Part shown: in pieces, positions 34,100-42,374 of the stretch | Layout: every line of letters starts with the position of its first letter | Numbering within the stretch: the first letter of the stretch is position 1 | Origin: Pseudomonas rhizophila | GTDB taxonomy: Bacteria; Pseudomonadota; Gammaproteobacteria; Pseudomonadales; Pseudomonadaceae | Direction of reading: 5' to 3' | Length of the DNA stretch: 64,000 nucleotides | Assembly (NCBI RefSeq): GCF_003033885.1 | Contig: NZ_CP024081.1 | Location: 266,232 to 330,231, forward strand | Made by a program: the position numbers and the translations under genes | Notes under the pieces: generated by a model | Told to the model about the DNA's origin: nothing | Databases searched by the model: none | What the model saw: only the letters and a program-made list of their open reading frames with translations

Positions 34100-34502
34100 A
34101 GTAGGTACCGATGACTCCATAAAGTTGAAGTTGGTAATAAATGTAAAGGCAGAGAGTGATTAAGAATATGCTGAAAATCTGCAAGTGGTGTGGGGATGTC
34201 CAGTAGCTTACATGGTGGACCAATATGGCTACGGTTAAAGCGGTGGAGACGTAGCTCGCGAGCTTTGTGAGGAGGTTGCTGGGCGAATTGTTTATTTTTT
34301 TCAAGCGATAAGGGTGCTGGAAGAGAAGGCATAGTAGTGATATGAGTAGGGTGCCAATAATCGCTGAAAATGGGATGGCGATAATATCATGGTCGGCAGC
34401 GTAAAGATTGTTTGTGAAGTTCGAGTATAAATTGTAGCCGCCGATGAATGGAGTGGTTGAAAGGCTGATTAAATAGAGCGATAAATAGTTGTGGGTTTTC
34501 AT
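34071..34502 (-). CDS. Small four-helix membrane protein, candidate immunity protein
   Basis: A 143-residue protein with four hydrophobic helices at about 6-24, 40-62, 80-105 and 108-128, and short polar loops. I do not recognise it by motif. It lies 52 bases downstream of the colicin M-type gene on the same strand, and both are A+T-rich with atypical codon use. Colicin M-like bacteriocins need an inner-membrane or periplasmic immunity protein, and the immunity protein described for pyocin M is a four-helix membrane protein of similar size. Immunity is therefore the best guess, from context and topology alone. Its 3' end overlaps the convergent lysR gene by 29 bases. Confidence 0.6.
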   Translation of the reverse strand: MKTHNYLSLYLISLSTTPFIGGYNLYSNFTNNLYAADHDIIAIPFSAIIGTLLISLLCLLFQHPYRLKKINNSPSNLLTKLASYVSTALTVAILVHHVSYWTSPHHLQIFSIFLITLCLYIYYQLQLYGVIGTYSKKQTNPRH

Positions 34503-34554
34503 GATTTATCTCATTGTCGATAACAAAGTGTTGCCCATGGTCATGGCGTTTCGC

Positions 34555-35496
34555 TTAAAAATTCGGGGTCTGGAAACCCTTCCCTATCAAGTGTATTTTG
34601 TGTTCGCCTGATATATCGATTTCGTAACTTTTTCCTGGTAGAACCCTGCCGGCGGTAGTTAATTGTTCCAGTGCCAGCGGTCTATTGCTTTTATTAAAAT
34701 CATAAAAATCATGGTAGGCCTTGACTGTTCCCAGAAATTGCCAGGAGGTGTCCTTGTGGCGAATGAAGTCACCTTCGACGCGAAGAGTGATTCGCCCCAG
34801 ATAAGCACCACTGATCCAACTGTCTCTACCGGTGTCATAACCCACCTTTGGATCCACGAGGTGATACTTTCCGGGTGTCTTGGTATGTTCAGTGGTCTGT
34901 TTTAATAAAGACAGGTTGTGTTCTTTTATTTGTAAGCCAATGCTATTTATGTCGACTTCGAGCTTCTCACCCTTCCCCCATAAATCGTGTGCTAATGCTT
35001 TTACTGGGCTGAATGTGCCTCCAGATAATTTTGGTGTTTCGAGTTTGAATGTTGTACTGCGGGCGTATTTTGAGTTGGCCACAGCGATGATGGCTTCTCT
35101 AGACGTAAAGCCGCTTCTTTCAAGCGCATCAGCCAGGCTGAAGCTAATCATTTTGTTTTTAAAAAATACATCATTTATACGCCAGTAAGGTGCTACCCAG
35201 CCGCGCTCTTTTTCGACAATTCGCCATATGTCTTTTATTGCGCCGTAGGCGTTTTTATGGTTTATGGCTTTGTCGAGGATTCTAAGGTTGAAGGTGAAAT
35301 CATCCAGTCCCGTTTGAGTTTTTATAAGGTCGGTTATGTAGAGGTCATCATCTTCTGTCAATACGTCGGGTTGAGGAGGTGGATATATATAAGTTCCGTC
35401 AATGATAATTCCGTCCGTAGACCAGTATCCACCTAAGGAACCTCTCCAAGTGCCCGTGATATCAGTGGCGGGTAAAGTGATTTCTTTCTGTTTCAT
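34555..35496 (-). CDS. Colicin M-type lipid II hydrolase domain protein (bacteriocin-like)
   Basis: A 313-residue protein whose C-terminal ~150 residues align with colicin M, which cleaves lipid II in the periplasm of target cells. Shared segments are PVKALAHDLWGKGEK (colicin M PIVALAHYLWGNGAE), SGAYLGRITLRVEG (TGAYLGNITLKTEG) and GKSYEIDISGE (GKEYQILLPGE). The catalytic stretch of colicin M is DKYDFNASTHR. Here it is DFYDFNKSNR: Asp263, Tyr265 and Asp266 are kept, but one codon is missing where the essential histidine should be. The N-terminal half has no recognised receptor or TonB box and no signal peptide. AAGGA precedes the ATG. The gene is A+T-rich, hence probably acquired. Confidence 0.82.
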   Translation of the reverse strand: MKQKEITLPATDITGTWRGSLGGYWSTDGIIIDGTYIYPPPQPDVLTEDDDLYITDLIKTQTGLDDFTFNLRILDKAINHKNAYGAIKDIWRIVEKERGWVAPYWRINDVFFKNKMISFSLADALERSGFTSREAIIAVANSKYARSTTFKLETPKLSGGTFSPVKALAHDLWGKGEKLEVDINSIGLQIKEHNLSLLKQTTEHTKTPGKYHLVDPKVGYDTGRDSWISGAYLGRITLRVEGDFIRHKDTSWQFLGTVKAYHDFYDFNKSNRPLALEQLTTAGRVLPGKSYEIDISGEHKIHLIGKGFQTPNF

Positions 35497-35528
35497 GGTT
35501 CAAATCCTTTTGAGTTTAAAGTCTGAGG

Positions 35529-35568
35529 TTTTGTAATTTTGTAGTTTTGTAGTTTTGTAGTTTTGTAT
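35529..35568. repeat. Octanucleotide tandem repeat, five units of TTTTGTAG
   Basis: Units read TTTTGTAA, TTTTGTAG three times, and TTTTGTAT. They lie 33-72 bases upstream of the colicin M-type start codon, in its likely promoter region. On the coding strand each unit contains TACAAA, close to a -10 box. The rest of the 246-base gap 35497-35742 shows no gene. Confidence 0.9.
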
Positions 35569-35742
35569 GTTTGTCTGGACTTTTACTTAAGCATAGGGCA
35601 GGAGTTGGCTCAATGACCTAATGGCCGCTTGGGAAATGGATTACGAAAGTTGCGGAAGTTGCCTGCCTAGGCTTGGCGACGAATTCAGTACCCTCCTGAG
35701 AAACAGACCAGGCGCAGCGAAATCCTGGCAGGAGCAAAACCC

Positions 35743-36022
35743 ATGACCGAACAACTCACTCGCTGGGACTCTGCCGAGTACCTCAAGACCGAAGAGGACA
35801 TGGCTAACTACCTGGACGCATGCATGGAGGAGGCAGGAGACGATCCTGCATTCATCGCAAAGCCTTGGGAACCATTGCACGAGCTCGCGGAATTGGCCCG
35901 TGATGCCGGGCTGTCCCGGGAAAATCTTTACCGCGCCTTGTCGGGGGAAGGAAATCCTGAGTTCGGCACTATTTTGAAAAGTTGTCAAAGCGTTGGGACT
36001 GAAACTGCATGCCAGCACCTGA
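35743..36022 (+). pseudogene. HigA-family addiction-module antitoxin, three frameshifts
   Basis: The first 40 residues (MTEQLTRWDSAEYLKTEEDM...) and the central RDAGLSRENLYRALSGEGNP belong to the small Xre-type antitoxins of phage-derived toxin-antitoxin modules. Between codons 40 and 49 the expected LGTIARAR lies in another frame, so about one base is missing before it and about five after it. Near the end, one extra A in the run at 35976-35979 moves the expected VVKALGLKLHAST out of frame. Corrected, the gene would stop at 36022; as it stands, an altered frame runs to 36036. No toxin gene precedes it. The product is probably non-functional. Confidence 0.8.
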
Positions 36023-36061
36023 ACAGGTCAGCATGATGAATGACAAGCCAGTCTGTTTGTG

Positions 36062-36083
36062 AAGGGCGCCATAAGGCGCCCTT
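36062..36083. terminator. Hairpin between antitoxin relic and large toxin-like gene
   Basis: AAGGGCGCC pairs perfectly with GGCGCCCTT around ATAA. T-rich sequence follows only weakly (CTTCGTT on the plus side). It could end transcripts arriving from both sides. Confidence 0.5.
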
Positions 36084-36127
36084 CTTCGTTACAGCCTCAG
36101 CATCGGCCCAACTATTTACCGTATTCC

Positions 36128-39100
36128 TTAACCCTCCCAAACCGTCGCAGGCCTATTGACGTGATAGTCATAAAACCCTTGAAGGGTCCAGGTATCGCCC
36201 TTGCGTTCAAAGGCAGCGCGCCATGCGCCTCTGCCACTCCCGGGTGACAGTTGCGCCATGTCGTACCAGTAATACCGGTTGATGCGCTTGGTGGTGACCC
36301 GGCCTGCACGAATGTCAGCCATGATTTCCGTTATTTTCGTTTTGGCTGCCTCAGTAAAAGTGTCATATGACATCTGTGACTCGGCCAGCAGGCTGGTGCT
36401 TGTCGAAAATTTGTCTGCGACAACCGGGCCTTCCGCAACAGCGAGGGGGGCGGTCGCGGCCGCAGGCTTGCCGGTGACTTTCTTCGTCGGGACTTGGGTC
36501 ACGACCTCGATATCAAACGTGTCGTAGTTCGAGAGGTTTTTACTGAAGTTCGTGATGTCCTCGCCGGTGACCAATAACGTTTTCCGCTGCGACTTGCCCT
36601 TGTTGACGATGACATAAGGAATCTTATGGTTGCGGATTTCGGTCAGGAGGCCGGGCTTGTGTCTTTTTTTCATCTCGTCCCTGAACGCGCTGAGTTTGTT
36701 ACTTTTATACGCCCGGAAATTTTCAGGGTTCTGTTTATATTGTTCCCTGGCCGCTTCCACCTCGGGTCCCGTCCCTGAGTACCGTTCGCCCAGATCGACC
36801 CAGACGCGCTTTTCCGCTGCCTCGACCACGTCATGAATATCGTCCTGGATTTTAGTCATGGCGGCTTTCTTTTTCCCCTGTTCAGGGATGATGGTAATGA
36901 ATGACGCGCCGGTGAGATTGTCGGGCAAGGAGGACATCATCATCTTGAAGTTGCCTTCGCTGTCGAAAAGCTCCCTTTTCAGCGGCAGGGTCATGTCGAA
37001 TACTTTTATCTTTTGAGCGGCCGTCAGCTGGATCCCTCTTGCCTGGGAGTCGATGTCTCTGGTGCAGTAGTCGACGGCCTGCCATACGTTGTATTTATAC
37101 AGCAGGCTGTCGTGGGCCTTTTTATGTTGCGTGAGGTCCTGGTGTCCTTTGTTTATCCAGTTTATTCGTGAGCGATAAGTGTCTATGTCGCGTACGTGGA
37201 TGTCATTCATGCTCTCGCGCACGATACGCTCTGCCAGTTCCTCGGGCATCGAGTAGATGACTTTTTTTGCCGTATTCACCACTGCCCGAGACGGCCACTG
37301 ATGGTCGACGAGGACGCCCTCTACCAACGCGTTATAGGTTTTCTGTTGCGGGGTTTCCGGAGTCCGACCGAACAGGCTTTGTATGACTCCACCACCGAGC
37401 AGCCGTTTTGGTTCTTCGATCTGCCAGCGGCCATTTTCCCAGGTTACCGTCCGCTGGTCGGTACGGTTGTTCGGCCCGTAGATGATTCGTTCGCCTGCTT
37501 GTATGGCGGTTTTGCAGTAGTCCTTCCCCAGCTTCAGATAGCCCTGCCCACCGGCGTCCCTGTACCGATTGCGCCCCTCGGGCACCAGTCCCTTGCCGTC
37601 GAACCCTTTGAGGATGAACGGTTCGAGCTCCGGGTCCGGCATGCGGGGCAAGGCTGAGAGCGCCGGGCGAGGCTTACCTCGGCGCCGTGCCGCGCGGGAC
37701 ATGATCAGGTCCTGACCGCCCTCTGCCAGTACCTCACCGAGCCCGCTGATAAGATCACTCGTCCACTGGCTGAAGCTGCCCCCTTCATCCTTTATCGCCG
37801 ACACCGCAGCGCCGCCGGTCATCACGGGCAGAATCGCGCGGCCCAGTACCCCACCCAGCCGGCCTGCATAGAACATTGACATCGCCCCCGTCAGTAGCAT
37901 GACTGCAGTCCTGCGCCCATCTTGTGCCGCTGTGCTGTCGCGCTCGGCGTTGGTCACGGTCAGCAGGTCCGCCGTCTGGATCGCTTGGGTGATCTGCGTC
38001 TCATGCAGCGCTTTGAAAAGGTTGCCTTTAACCACGGGCGAATAGACTTTCAATGCGAAGTCGTCCTGAACCCTGTGCTTGATCCAGGAGAACGTGGGTT
38101 GCGTCACTTTCTTGATCTTCTCGTTGAGGGTCAGGCTTTCCGCGGACGGCACCAGGCTGGCAAGCTGATCGGCTTGCTTGAGCAGCGGCAGGTGCGAAAT
38201 CAGCCAGCGGGTCATTTCCGGCGTGGCGGTGAGCGTCCGCACCAGGGCCGCCTCCAGCTCCCGGTCGCTTCCGGCATCGACGTCCCTGAACTGCTTGCCG
38301 TCCGGTGCTTCTGGTGTGTACAGGGTCAACGAAGGCCGGCTGCCAAGGGTCTTCACCCCAAAGGCCAGCAGCTCCTTGAGTACGCTGTCACCCCACTGGA
38401 TCTGGCGGACCACCACCTCATGTCCGTTGACCTTGCTGCGCCCCTGCGGCGTCGGGCTGTCCAGCGCCGCCAGCACCAGGTTCAGCCCGGTATTGTCCTT
38501 GTCGTGGGTAAAGTCGCCCGAGATATGGGCGGCCCACGCCTGCGCCCGCATCTGTTTGGCCTTCAGGGACATCCACTGTGCTTGCTGCTCCCGGGCTGCG
38601 AGCTGCAACGCGGGCGAGAGCCGGGCACCGATGTTTGCCCGTTCAATGACTTCTACAATCTGCGCAAAACTCAGCGGACCTTCCACCGTGGTGTCGCTGG
38701 CCGTGCGTTCCTCCGGCGTCAGGTTGGACATTGCCCACTGCGTCAGGGAGCGGCGGTCATCAAATTGGCCCTTCACCTTGCCCGACGAGAGCCCGGAGCC
38801 GAATGGTGACTCGCCTGTCGGGGCGTGCGGATCGAGCAGATGCTTGCGGATACTCAGAGAAACCTGGTCAGGATCGACCGGTGGGTACTTCTCCTTGATG
38901 AACCTGGCAAGCAGGGTGCGAGTCCGGTCATGAAGGGCGTCAGGGGTTGCCAGGGTGACCGGGTCCGGTGGTGGTGGCGAATCTGTCAGGGTTTGCTGCA
39001 AGTCCTGCACGGCCTTCCACCAGGCCAGACGGTCGCTGCCGATAACGTTAGGGTCGCGGTGCAGCCAGTCGTGCAGTTTTTTCCGGTTCAGCCGTAACTC

Positions 39101-40180
39101 GCGCTCGTCCATGGCGCCGGCCAGATCCAGCTTGTGCCTGAGGTCCGCCGCCGCATCTATCCTGGCCATCCAGGTGGTGAGACTCTCTCCCTCTGCCGGG
39201 CCGCTGGATAGAACCTCGCTCACGGCGGTTTTCTGCGCCGCTCGCAGGTCAGTGACCAGGCGAGCGAGAAAGTTCTGCGCCATTGACGCCGTGCTCACCG
39301 TATCCTGAGTGCCGTCTTCCACCAGGCTGGCCTTCAACGTCGTCAAGTCAGCGTAAACCTCCAGTGGGCTACCCGGGCTGCATAGCACCGCGCCCCCCGG
39401 ATGATCGGCATTATCATGCTGCGTCAGCGCAACCGCCCCCGGCATCGGTACGCTGAACCCCCACCCTTCGGGGGTCAGATTCAAACCGTAGACCCCGGGC
39501 CGGACACGCTCCGCCAGCTTGGCACGGGACGCGCCGTCCGGCGCCGACAGGGCGAAGTCCGTCACCGCTTTGTGCATCGGCAGGCTCAACACAGCGTCCA
39601 GCCGGTGGAGATCCGCCTGTGCCTTGAGTTGCGTGCCGAACTCATCGGCCAGCCAGTCGCTGACACTGCGGCCTTGGCTGAACTCGGCAGGTTTATCCCA
39701 AAAATGCTCCAGCGCCCGCTCCAGCAGTCGTGCATGAGACGCGGGCGTGACGCTTATCCGCCGCCTGATCTCTTCCTTTGCGTCACGACTATTGAGGACT
39801 GCCGGCATTTGCGTGGCATCGTCCTTACCCGTGACGATGTCGATATTGTCCAATTCGAGGAAGAACTCGCGCGCGTTGATCTCGCCGGCGATCGCGCGCC
39901 AGAAAAGCGTATCGAGGGGAACAGTCTGCACCACCGTTCGTTTTGAAGTCGGCTCGTCCTGCCGCCGGCACACCAGTATGTCTTTGGCTACCAGAGTGTT
40001 CGCCAGGCTGGGAAAGGCTTTCGCCAGCCAGTACTCCATATGTTGGGCTGTCACCTTCGACGGACGGGGAACGGCGCCGTTCAGGTGGATCATCTGCTGC
40101 TGCGAGGCATTGAGCCGGTTTATCAGCGCAGCACTTGTGGCCATGGCACTGTCGGCCTGTAACGGGTTGTCTTCCAGCAT
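36128..40180 (-). CDS. Large toxin-like protein with dermonecrotic-toxin-type (DUF6543) N-terminal region
   Basis: A 1350-residue protein with no signal peptide. The start at 40180 (MLEDNPLQADSAM) was chosen because AGGAAGAG lies five bases before it; the longer frame begins at an unsupported TTG. The first ~300 residues carry the pattern of the Pseudomonas proteins annotated as dermonecrotic toxin/DUF6543, including GWGFSVPMPGAVALTQ and CSPGSPLEVYADL. A hydrophobic Gly/Ala-rich segment at about 756-795 could cross a membrane. Short repeats of the YRDAGGQGYLKLG type follow at about 870. The last ~450 residues, ending WTLQGFYDYHVNRPATVWEG, are unlike anything I know and are the likely effector part. 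Target and secretion route are unknown. Confidence 0.65.
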   Translation of the reverse strand: MLEDNPLQADSAMATSAALINRLNASQQQMIHLNGAVPRPSKVTAQHMEYWLAKAFPSLANTLVAKDILVCRRQDEPTSKRTVVQTVPLDTLFWRAIAGEINAREFFLELDNIDIVTGKDDATQMPAVLNSRDAKEEIRRRISVTPASHARLLERALEHFWDKPAEFSQGRSVSDWLADEFGTQLKAQADLHRLDAVLSLPMHKAVTDFALSAPDGASRAKLAERVRPGVYGLNLTPEGWGFSVPMPGAVALTQHDNADHPGGAVLCSPGSPLEVYADLTTLKASLVEDGTQDTVSTASMAQNFLARLVTDLRAAQKTAVSEVLSSGPAEGESLTTWMARIDAAADLRHKLDLAGAMDERELRLNRKKLHDWLHRDPNVIGSDRLAWWKAVQDLQQTLTDSPPPPDPVTLATPDALHDRTRTLLARFIKEKYPPVDPDQVSLSIRKHLLDPHAPTGESPFGSGLSSGKVKGQFDDRRSLTQWAMSNLTPEERTASDTTVEGPLSFAQIVEVIERANIGARLSPALQLAAREQQAQWMSLKAKQMRAQAWAAHISGDFTHDKDNTGLNLVLAALDSPTPQGRSKVNGHEVVVRQIQWGDSVLKELLAFGVKTLGSRPSLTLYTPEAPDGKQFRDVDAGSDRELEAALVRTLTATPEMTRWLISHLPLLKQADQLASLVPSAESLTLNEKIKKVTQPTFSWIKHRVQDDFALKVYSPVVKGNLFKALHETQITQAIQTADLLTVTNAERDSTAAQDGRRTAVMLLTGAMSMFYAGRLGGVLGRAILPVMTGGAAVSAIKDEGGSFSQWTSDLISGLGEVLAEGGQDLIMSRAARRRGKPRPALSALPRMPDPELEPFILKGFDGKGLVPEGRNRYRDAGGQGYLKLGKDYCKTAIQAGERIIYGPNNRTDQRTVTWENGRWQIEEPKRLLGGGVIQSLFGRTPETPQQKTYNALVEGVLVDHQWPSRAVVNTAKKVIYSMPEELAERIVRESMNDIHVRDIDTYRSRINWINKGHQDLTQHKKAHDSLLYKYNVWQAVDYCTRDIDSQARGIQLTAAQKIKVFDMTLPLKRELFDSEGNFKMMMSSLPDNLTGASFITIIPEQGKKKAAMTKIQDDIHDVVEAAEKRVWVDLGERYSGTGPEVEAAREQYKQNPENFRAYKSNKLSAFRDEMKKRHKPGLLTEIRNHKIPYVIVNKGKSQRKTLLVTGEDITNFSKNLSNYDTFDIEVVTQVPTKKVTGKPAAATAPLAVAEGPVVADKFSTSTSLLAESQMSYDTFTEAAKTKITEIMADIRAGRVTTKRINRYYWYDMAQLSPGSGRGAWRAAFERKGDTWTLQGFYDYHVNRPATVWEG

Positions 40181-40306
40181 GTTCTCTTCCTGAGAAATTT
40201 TCGGAAGGAGCAACCTATGGGAGAAGAATGAAGGCAGGGTGGTAGATAGATACCGCCTGCAGCGGTGTCAGGCGGTGTACGAACGAAACGGTCGAAGCCA
40301 CTGCAT

Positions 40307-40333
40307 CTGTGGGGACAAGTTTTGCTCCCACAG
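40307..40333. repeat. Single degenerate REP hairpin
   Basis: CTGTGGG and CTCCCACAG flank a short loop. It sits between the toxin-like gene and the end of the pigment operon; the rest of the 239-base gap 40181-40419 holds no recognisable feature. Confidence 0.6.
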
Positions 40334-40419
40334 ATTGTTTGGCTGCCTGGTGCACGCCGATCAATGCCGGTCGCAGCCCCTCATTCCTTGATCACGGGCA
40401 ACAGGGATATCAATCCAAC

Positions 40420-41646
40420 TCAGCGCCAGCGGCGGAAAATCAACGAGGTGTTGACCCCACCAAAAGCGAAGTTGTTGTTCATCACGTATTCGTTGCTCAT
40501 GGACCTGAACTCATTGCACAGGTAGTCGAGCTTGCCGCACTGGGGATCGACCTCATCGAGGTTGAAGGTGTGCACGTAGAGATCGCGGTTCATCATTTCG
40601 ATGCTGAACCACGATTCCAGCGCACCGCAGGCGCCGAGGGTATGACCGAGAAAGCTTTTCTGCGAACTGATGGGCATGTGTTCGCCAAACAGGCTGCTGG
40701 TGGCCAGGGTTTCGGCGATGTCGCCCTGTTCGGTGGCGGTGCCGTGGCCGTTGACGTAGCCGATGGCGGCAGGTTCCAGGCCAGCGTCTTCCAGGGCCAG
40801 TTCCATGGCCCGGCGCATGGTGCTCAGTTCGGGACGGGTAGCGTGCTGACCGTCGGCGTTGCTGCCGAAGCCGACGATTTCGGCATGGATTCGCGCTCCT
40901 CGGGCCAGGGCGTGCTCCAGTTCTTCGAGTACCAGCATGCCGGCGCCTTCACCGATCACCAGGCCATCGCGGTCCTTGTCATAGGGCCGTGGGCTGGTCT
41001 GCGGGGCGTCGTTTTTCAGGCTGGTGGCGTACAGCGCATCGAAGACCATCGCTTCGGTCGGGCAGAGCTCTTCCGCGCCGCCGGCGAGCATCAGCGGCAG
41101 GCGACCGAACTTGATTGCCTCATAGGCATAGCCGATGCCATGGCTGCCGCTGGTGCAGGCGCTGGAGGTGGGGATCAGCCGTCCGGTAAGCCCGAAGAAG
41201 ATACTGATATTGGCCGCCGTGGTGTGGGGCATCATCCGTACATAGGAGTTGGCGTTCAACCCTTCGGCCACGCTGTTGAGCAGCATGTTGCCGAACGCCT
41301 TGATCTCGTCGGTACTGCCGGTTGACGAACCACAGGAGACGCCCATGCGCCCGTCCTTGATCGACTCATCGCCCAACAGCCCCGCATCGGCCAGGGCCTG
41401 TTCGGCGGCGCCGACGGCCAGGCGCGATACCCGACCCATGCTGCGCAGTTGCTTGCGCGTCCAGTGAGTCGGGACCTGGAAATCATCGACAGGCCCGGCC
41501 AGGCGTGTATTCAGCTCGGTGAACCGGTCCCATTCGTCCATGCGTCGTATGCCGCTGCGGTTGGCGGCGAAGTTGGCGGCGATGGTTTCCCAGTCGCTGC
41601 CCAGAGAGGTGATGCCGGCCATGCCGGTAACGACGACGCGCTTCAT
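40420..41646 (-). CDS. Beta-ketoacyl-ACP synthase, FabF-like, of the aryl polyene cluster
   Basis: Condensing enzyme for chain elongation with malonyl-ACP. It has 408 residues from ATG 41646, overlapping the stop of the reductase gene by one base (TGATG) and with GGAGG nine bases upstream. The thiolase-fold triad is complete: Cys164 in SSACTSGSHG, His in NGHGTATEQGD and His in KSFLGHTLGACGA. It is the last gene of the long operon that starts near 58640. Two complete ketosynthases in the cluster are usual for aryl polyene systems, one elongating with the chain-length factor and one probably acting early. Confidence 0.9.
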   Translation of the reverse strand: MKRVVVTGMAGITSLGSDWETIAANFAANRSGIRRMDEWDRFTELNTRLAGPVDDFQVPTHWTRKQLRSMGRVSRLAVGAAEQALADAGLLGDESIKDGRMGVSCGSSTGSTDEIKAFGNMLLNSVAEGLNANSYVRMMPHTTAANISIFFGLTGRLIPTSSACTSGSHGIGYAYEAIKFGRLPLMLAGGAEELCPTEAMVFDALYATSLKNDAPQTSPRPYDKDRDGLVIGEGAGMLVLEELEHALARGARIHAEIVGFGSNADGQHATRPELSTMRRAMELALEDAGLEPAAIGYVNGHGTATEQGDIAETLATSSLFGEHMPISSQKSFLGHTLGACGALESWFSIEMMNRDLYVHTFNLDEVDPQCGKLDYLCNEFRSMSNEYVMNNNFAFGGVNTSLIFRRWR

Positions 41647-42374
41647 CAGCACAGGCCTCCGTTGACGGCCAGGACCTGCCGGGTGATGTAGCCGGCCTCG
41701 GCGGACATCAGGAAATTCACCGCGCTCGCGACTTCTTCCGGGGTACCCATGCGCTGGGCGGGGATCATTTTCATCAGTTCTTCCACGGGCACGTTTTCAT
41801 CGAGCATGGCGGTATCGATCAGTCCGGGCGCGACGCAATTGACAGTGATCTTGCGCTTGCCCAACTCGATTGCCAACGCCTTTGCCGCGCCGATCAGGCC
41901 GGCTTTCGACGCGCTGTAATTGACCTGGCCGCGATTGCCGATCAGCCCCGAAACGGAGGTGATGCAAACAACTCGCCCAGCGGCGCGCCGACGGATCATC
42001 GGCATCATCACCGGGTGCAGGACGTTGTAGAAACCGTCCAGGTTGGTCCGCATCACCACATCCCAGTCGTCCTCGCTCAAGGCCGGGAATGCGCCGTCGC
42101 GGGTCAGGCCGGCGTTGAGCACCACGCCGTAATAGGCACCGTGGGTTTCAACATCAGCATCGAGAATGGTTTTGCACGCGCTGCGGTCCGACACGTCGAA
42201 TTGCAGCACCCGGGCATTGCGGCCCAGCGCCTGGATTTCGACCTGGACGGCCTCAGCCTCGGCGCGCCCGCTGCGGCAATGCAGCACGATGTCGTGCCCG
42301 GCCTGGGCCAGGCGCAGGGCGATGGCACGGCCGATGCCACGGCTGGAGCCGGTGACCAGTACGGATTCAGTCAT
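41646..42374 (-). CDS. 3-oxoacyl-ACP reductase, FabG-like
   Basis: NADPH-dependent reductase of the short-chain dehydrogenase family, 242 residues. The cofactor motif is TGSSRGIGRAIA, and NAG appears in VLNAGLTRDG. The catalytic serine in ITSVSGLIG and the YSASK motif (Tyr-x3-Lys) are in place. It would reduce each beta-keto intermediate in the growing polyene. Overlap with both neighbours indicates translational coupling. Confidence 0.92.
   Translation of the reverse strand: MTESVLVTGSSRGIGRAIALRLAQAGHDIVLHCRSGRAEAEAVQVEIQALGRNARVLQFDVSDRSACKTILDADVETHGAYYGVVLNAGLTRDGAFPALSEDDWDVVMRTNLDGFYNVLHPVMMPMIRRRAAGRVVCITSVSGLIGNRGQVNYSASKAGLIGAAKALAIELGKRKITVNCVAPGLIDTAMLDENVPVEELMKMIPAQRMGTPEEVASAVNFLMSAEAGYITRQVLAVNGGLC

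Noticed and set aside
35529..35568. Tandem repeat as a CRISPR or iteron origin
   Set aside because: Eight-base units without spacers and with no Rep gene nearby; a simple tandem repeat explains it.
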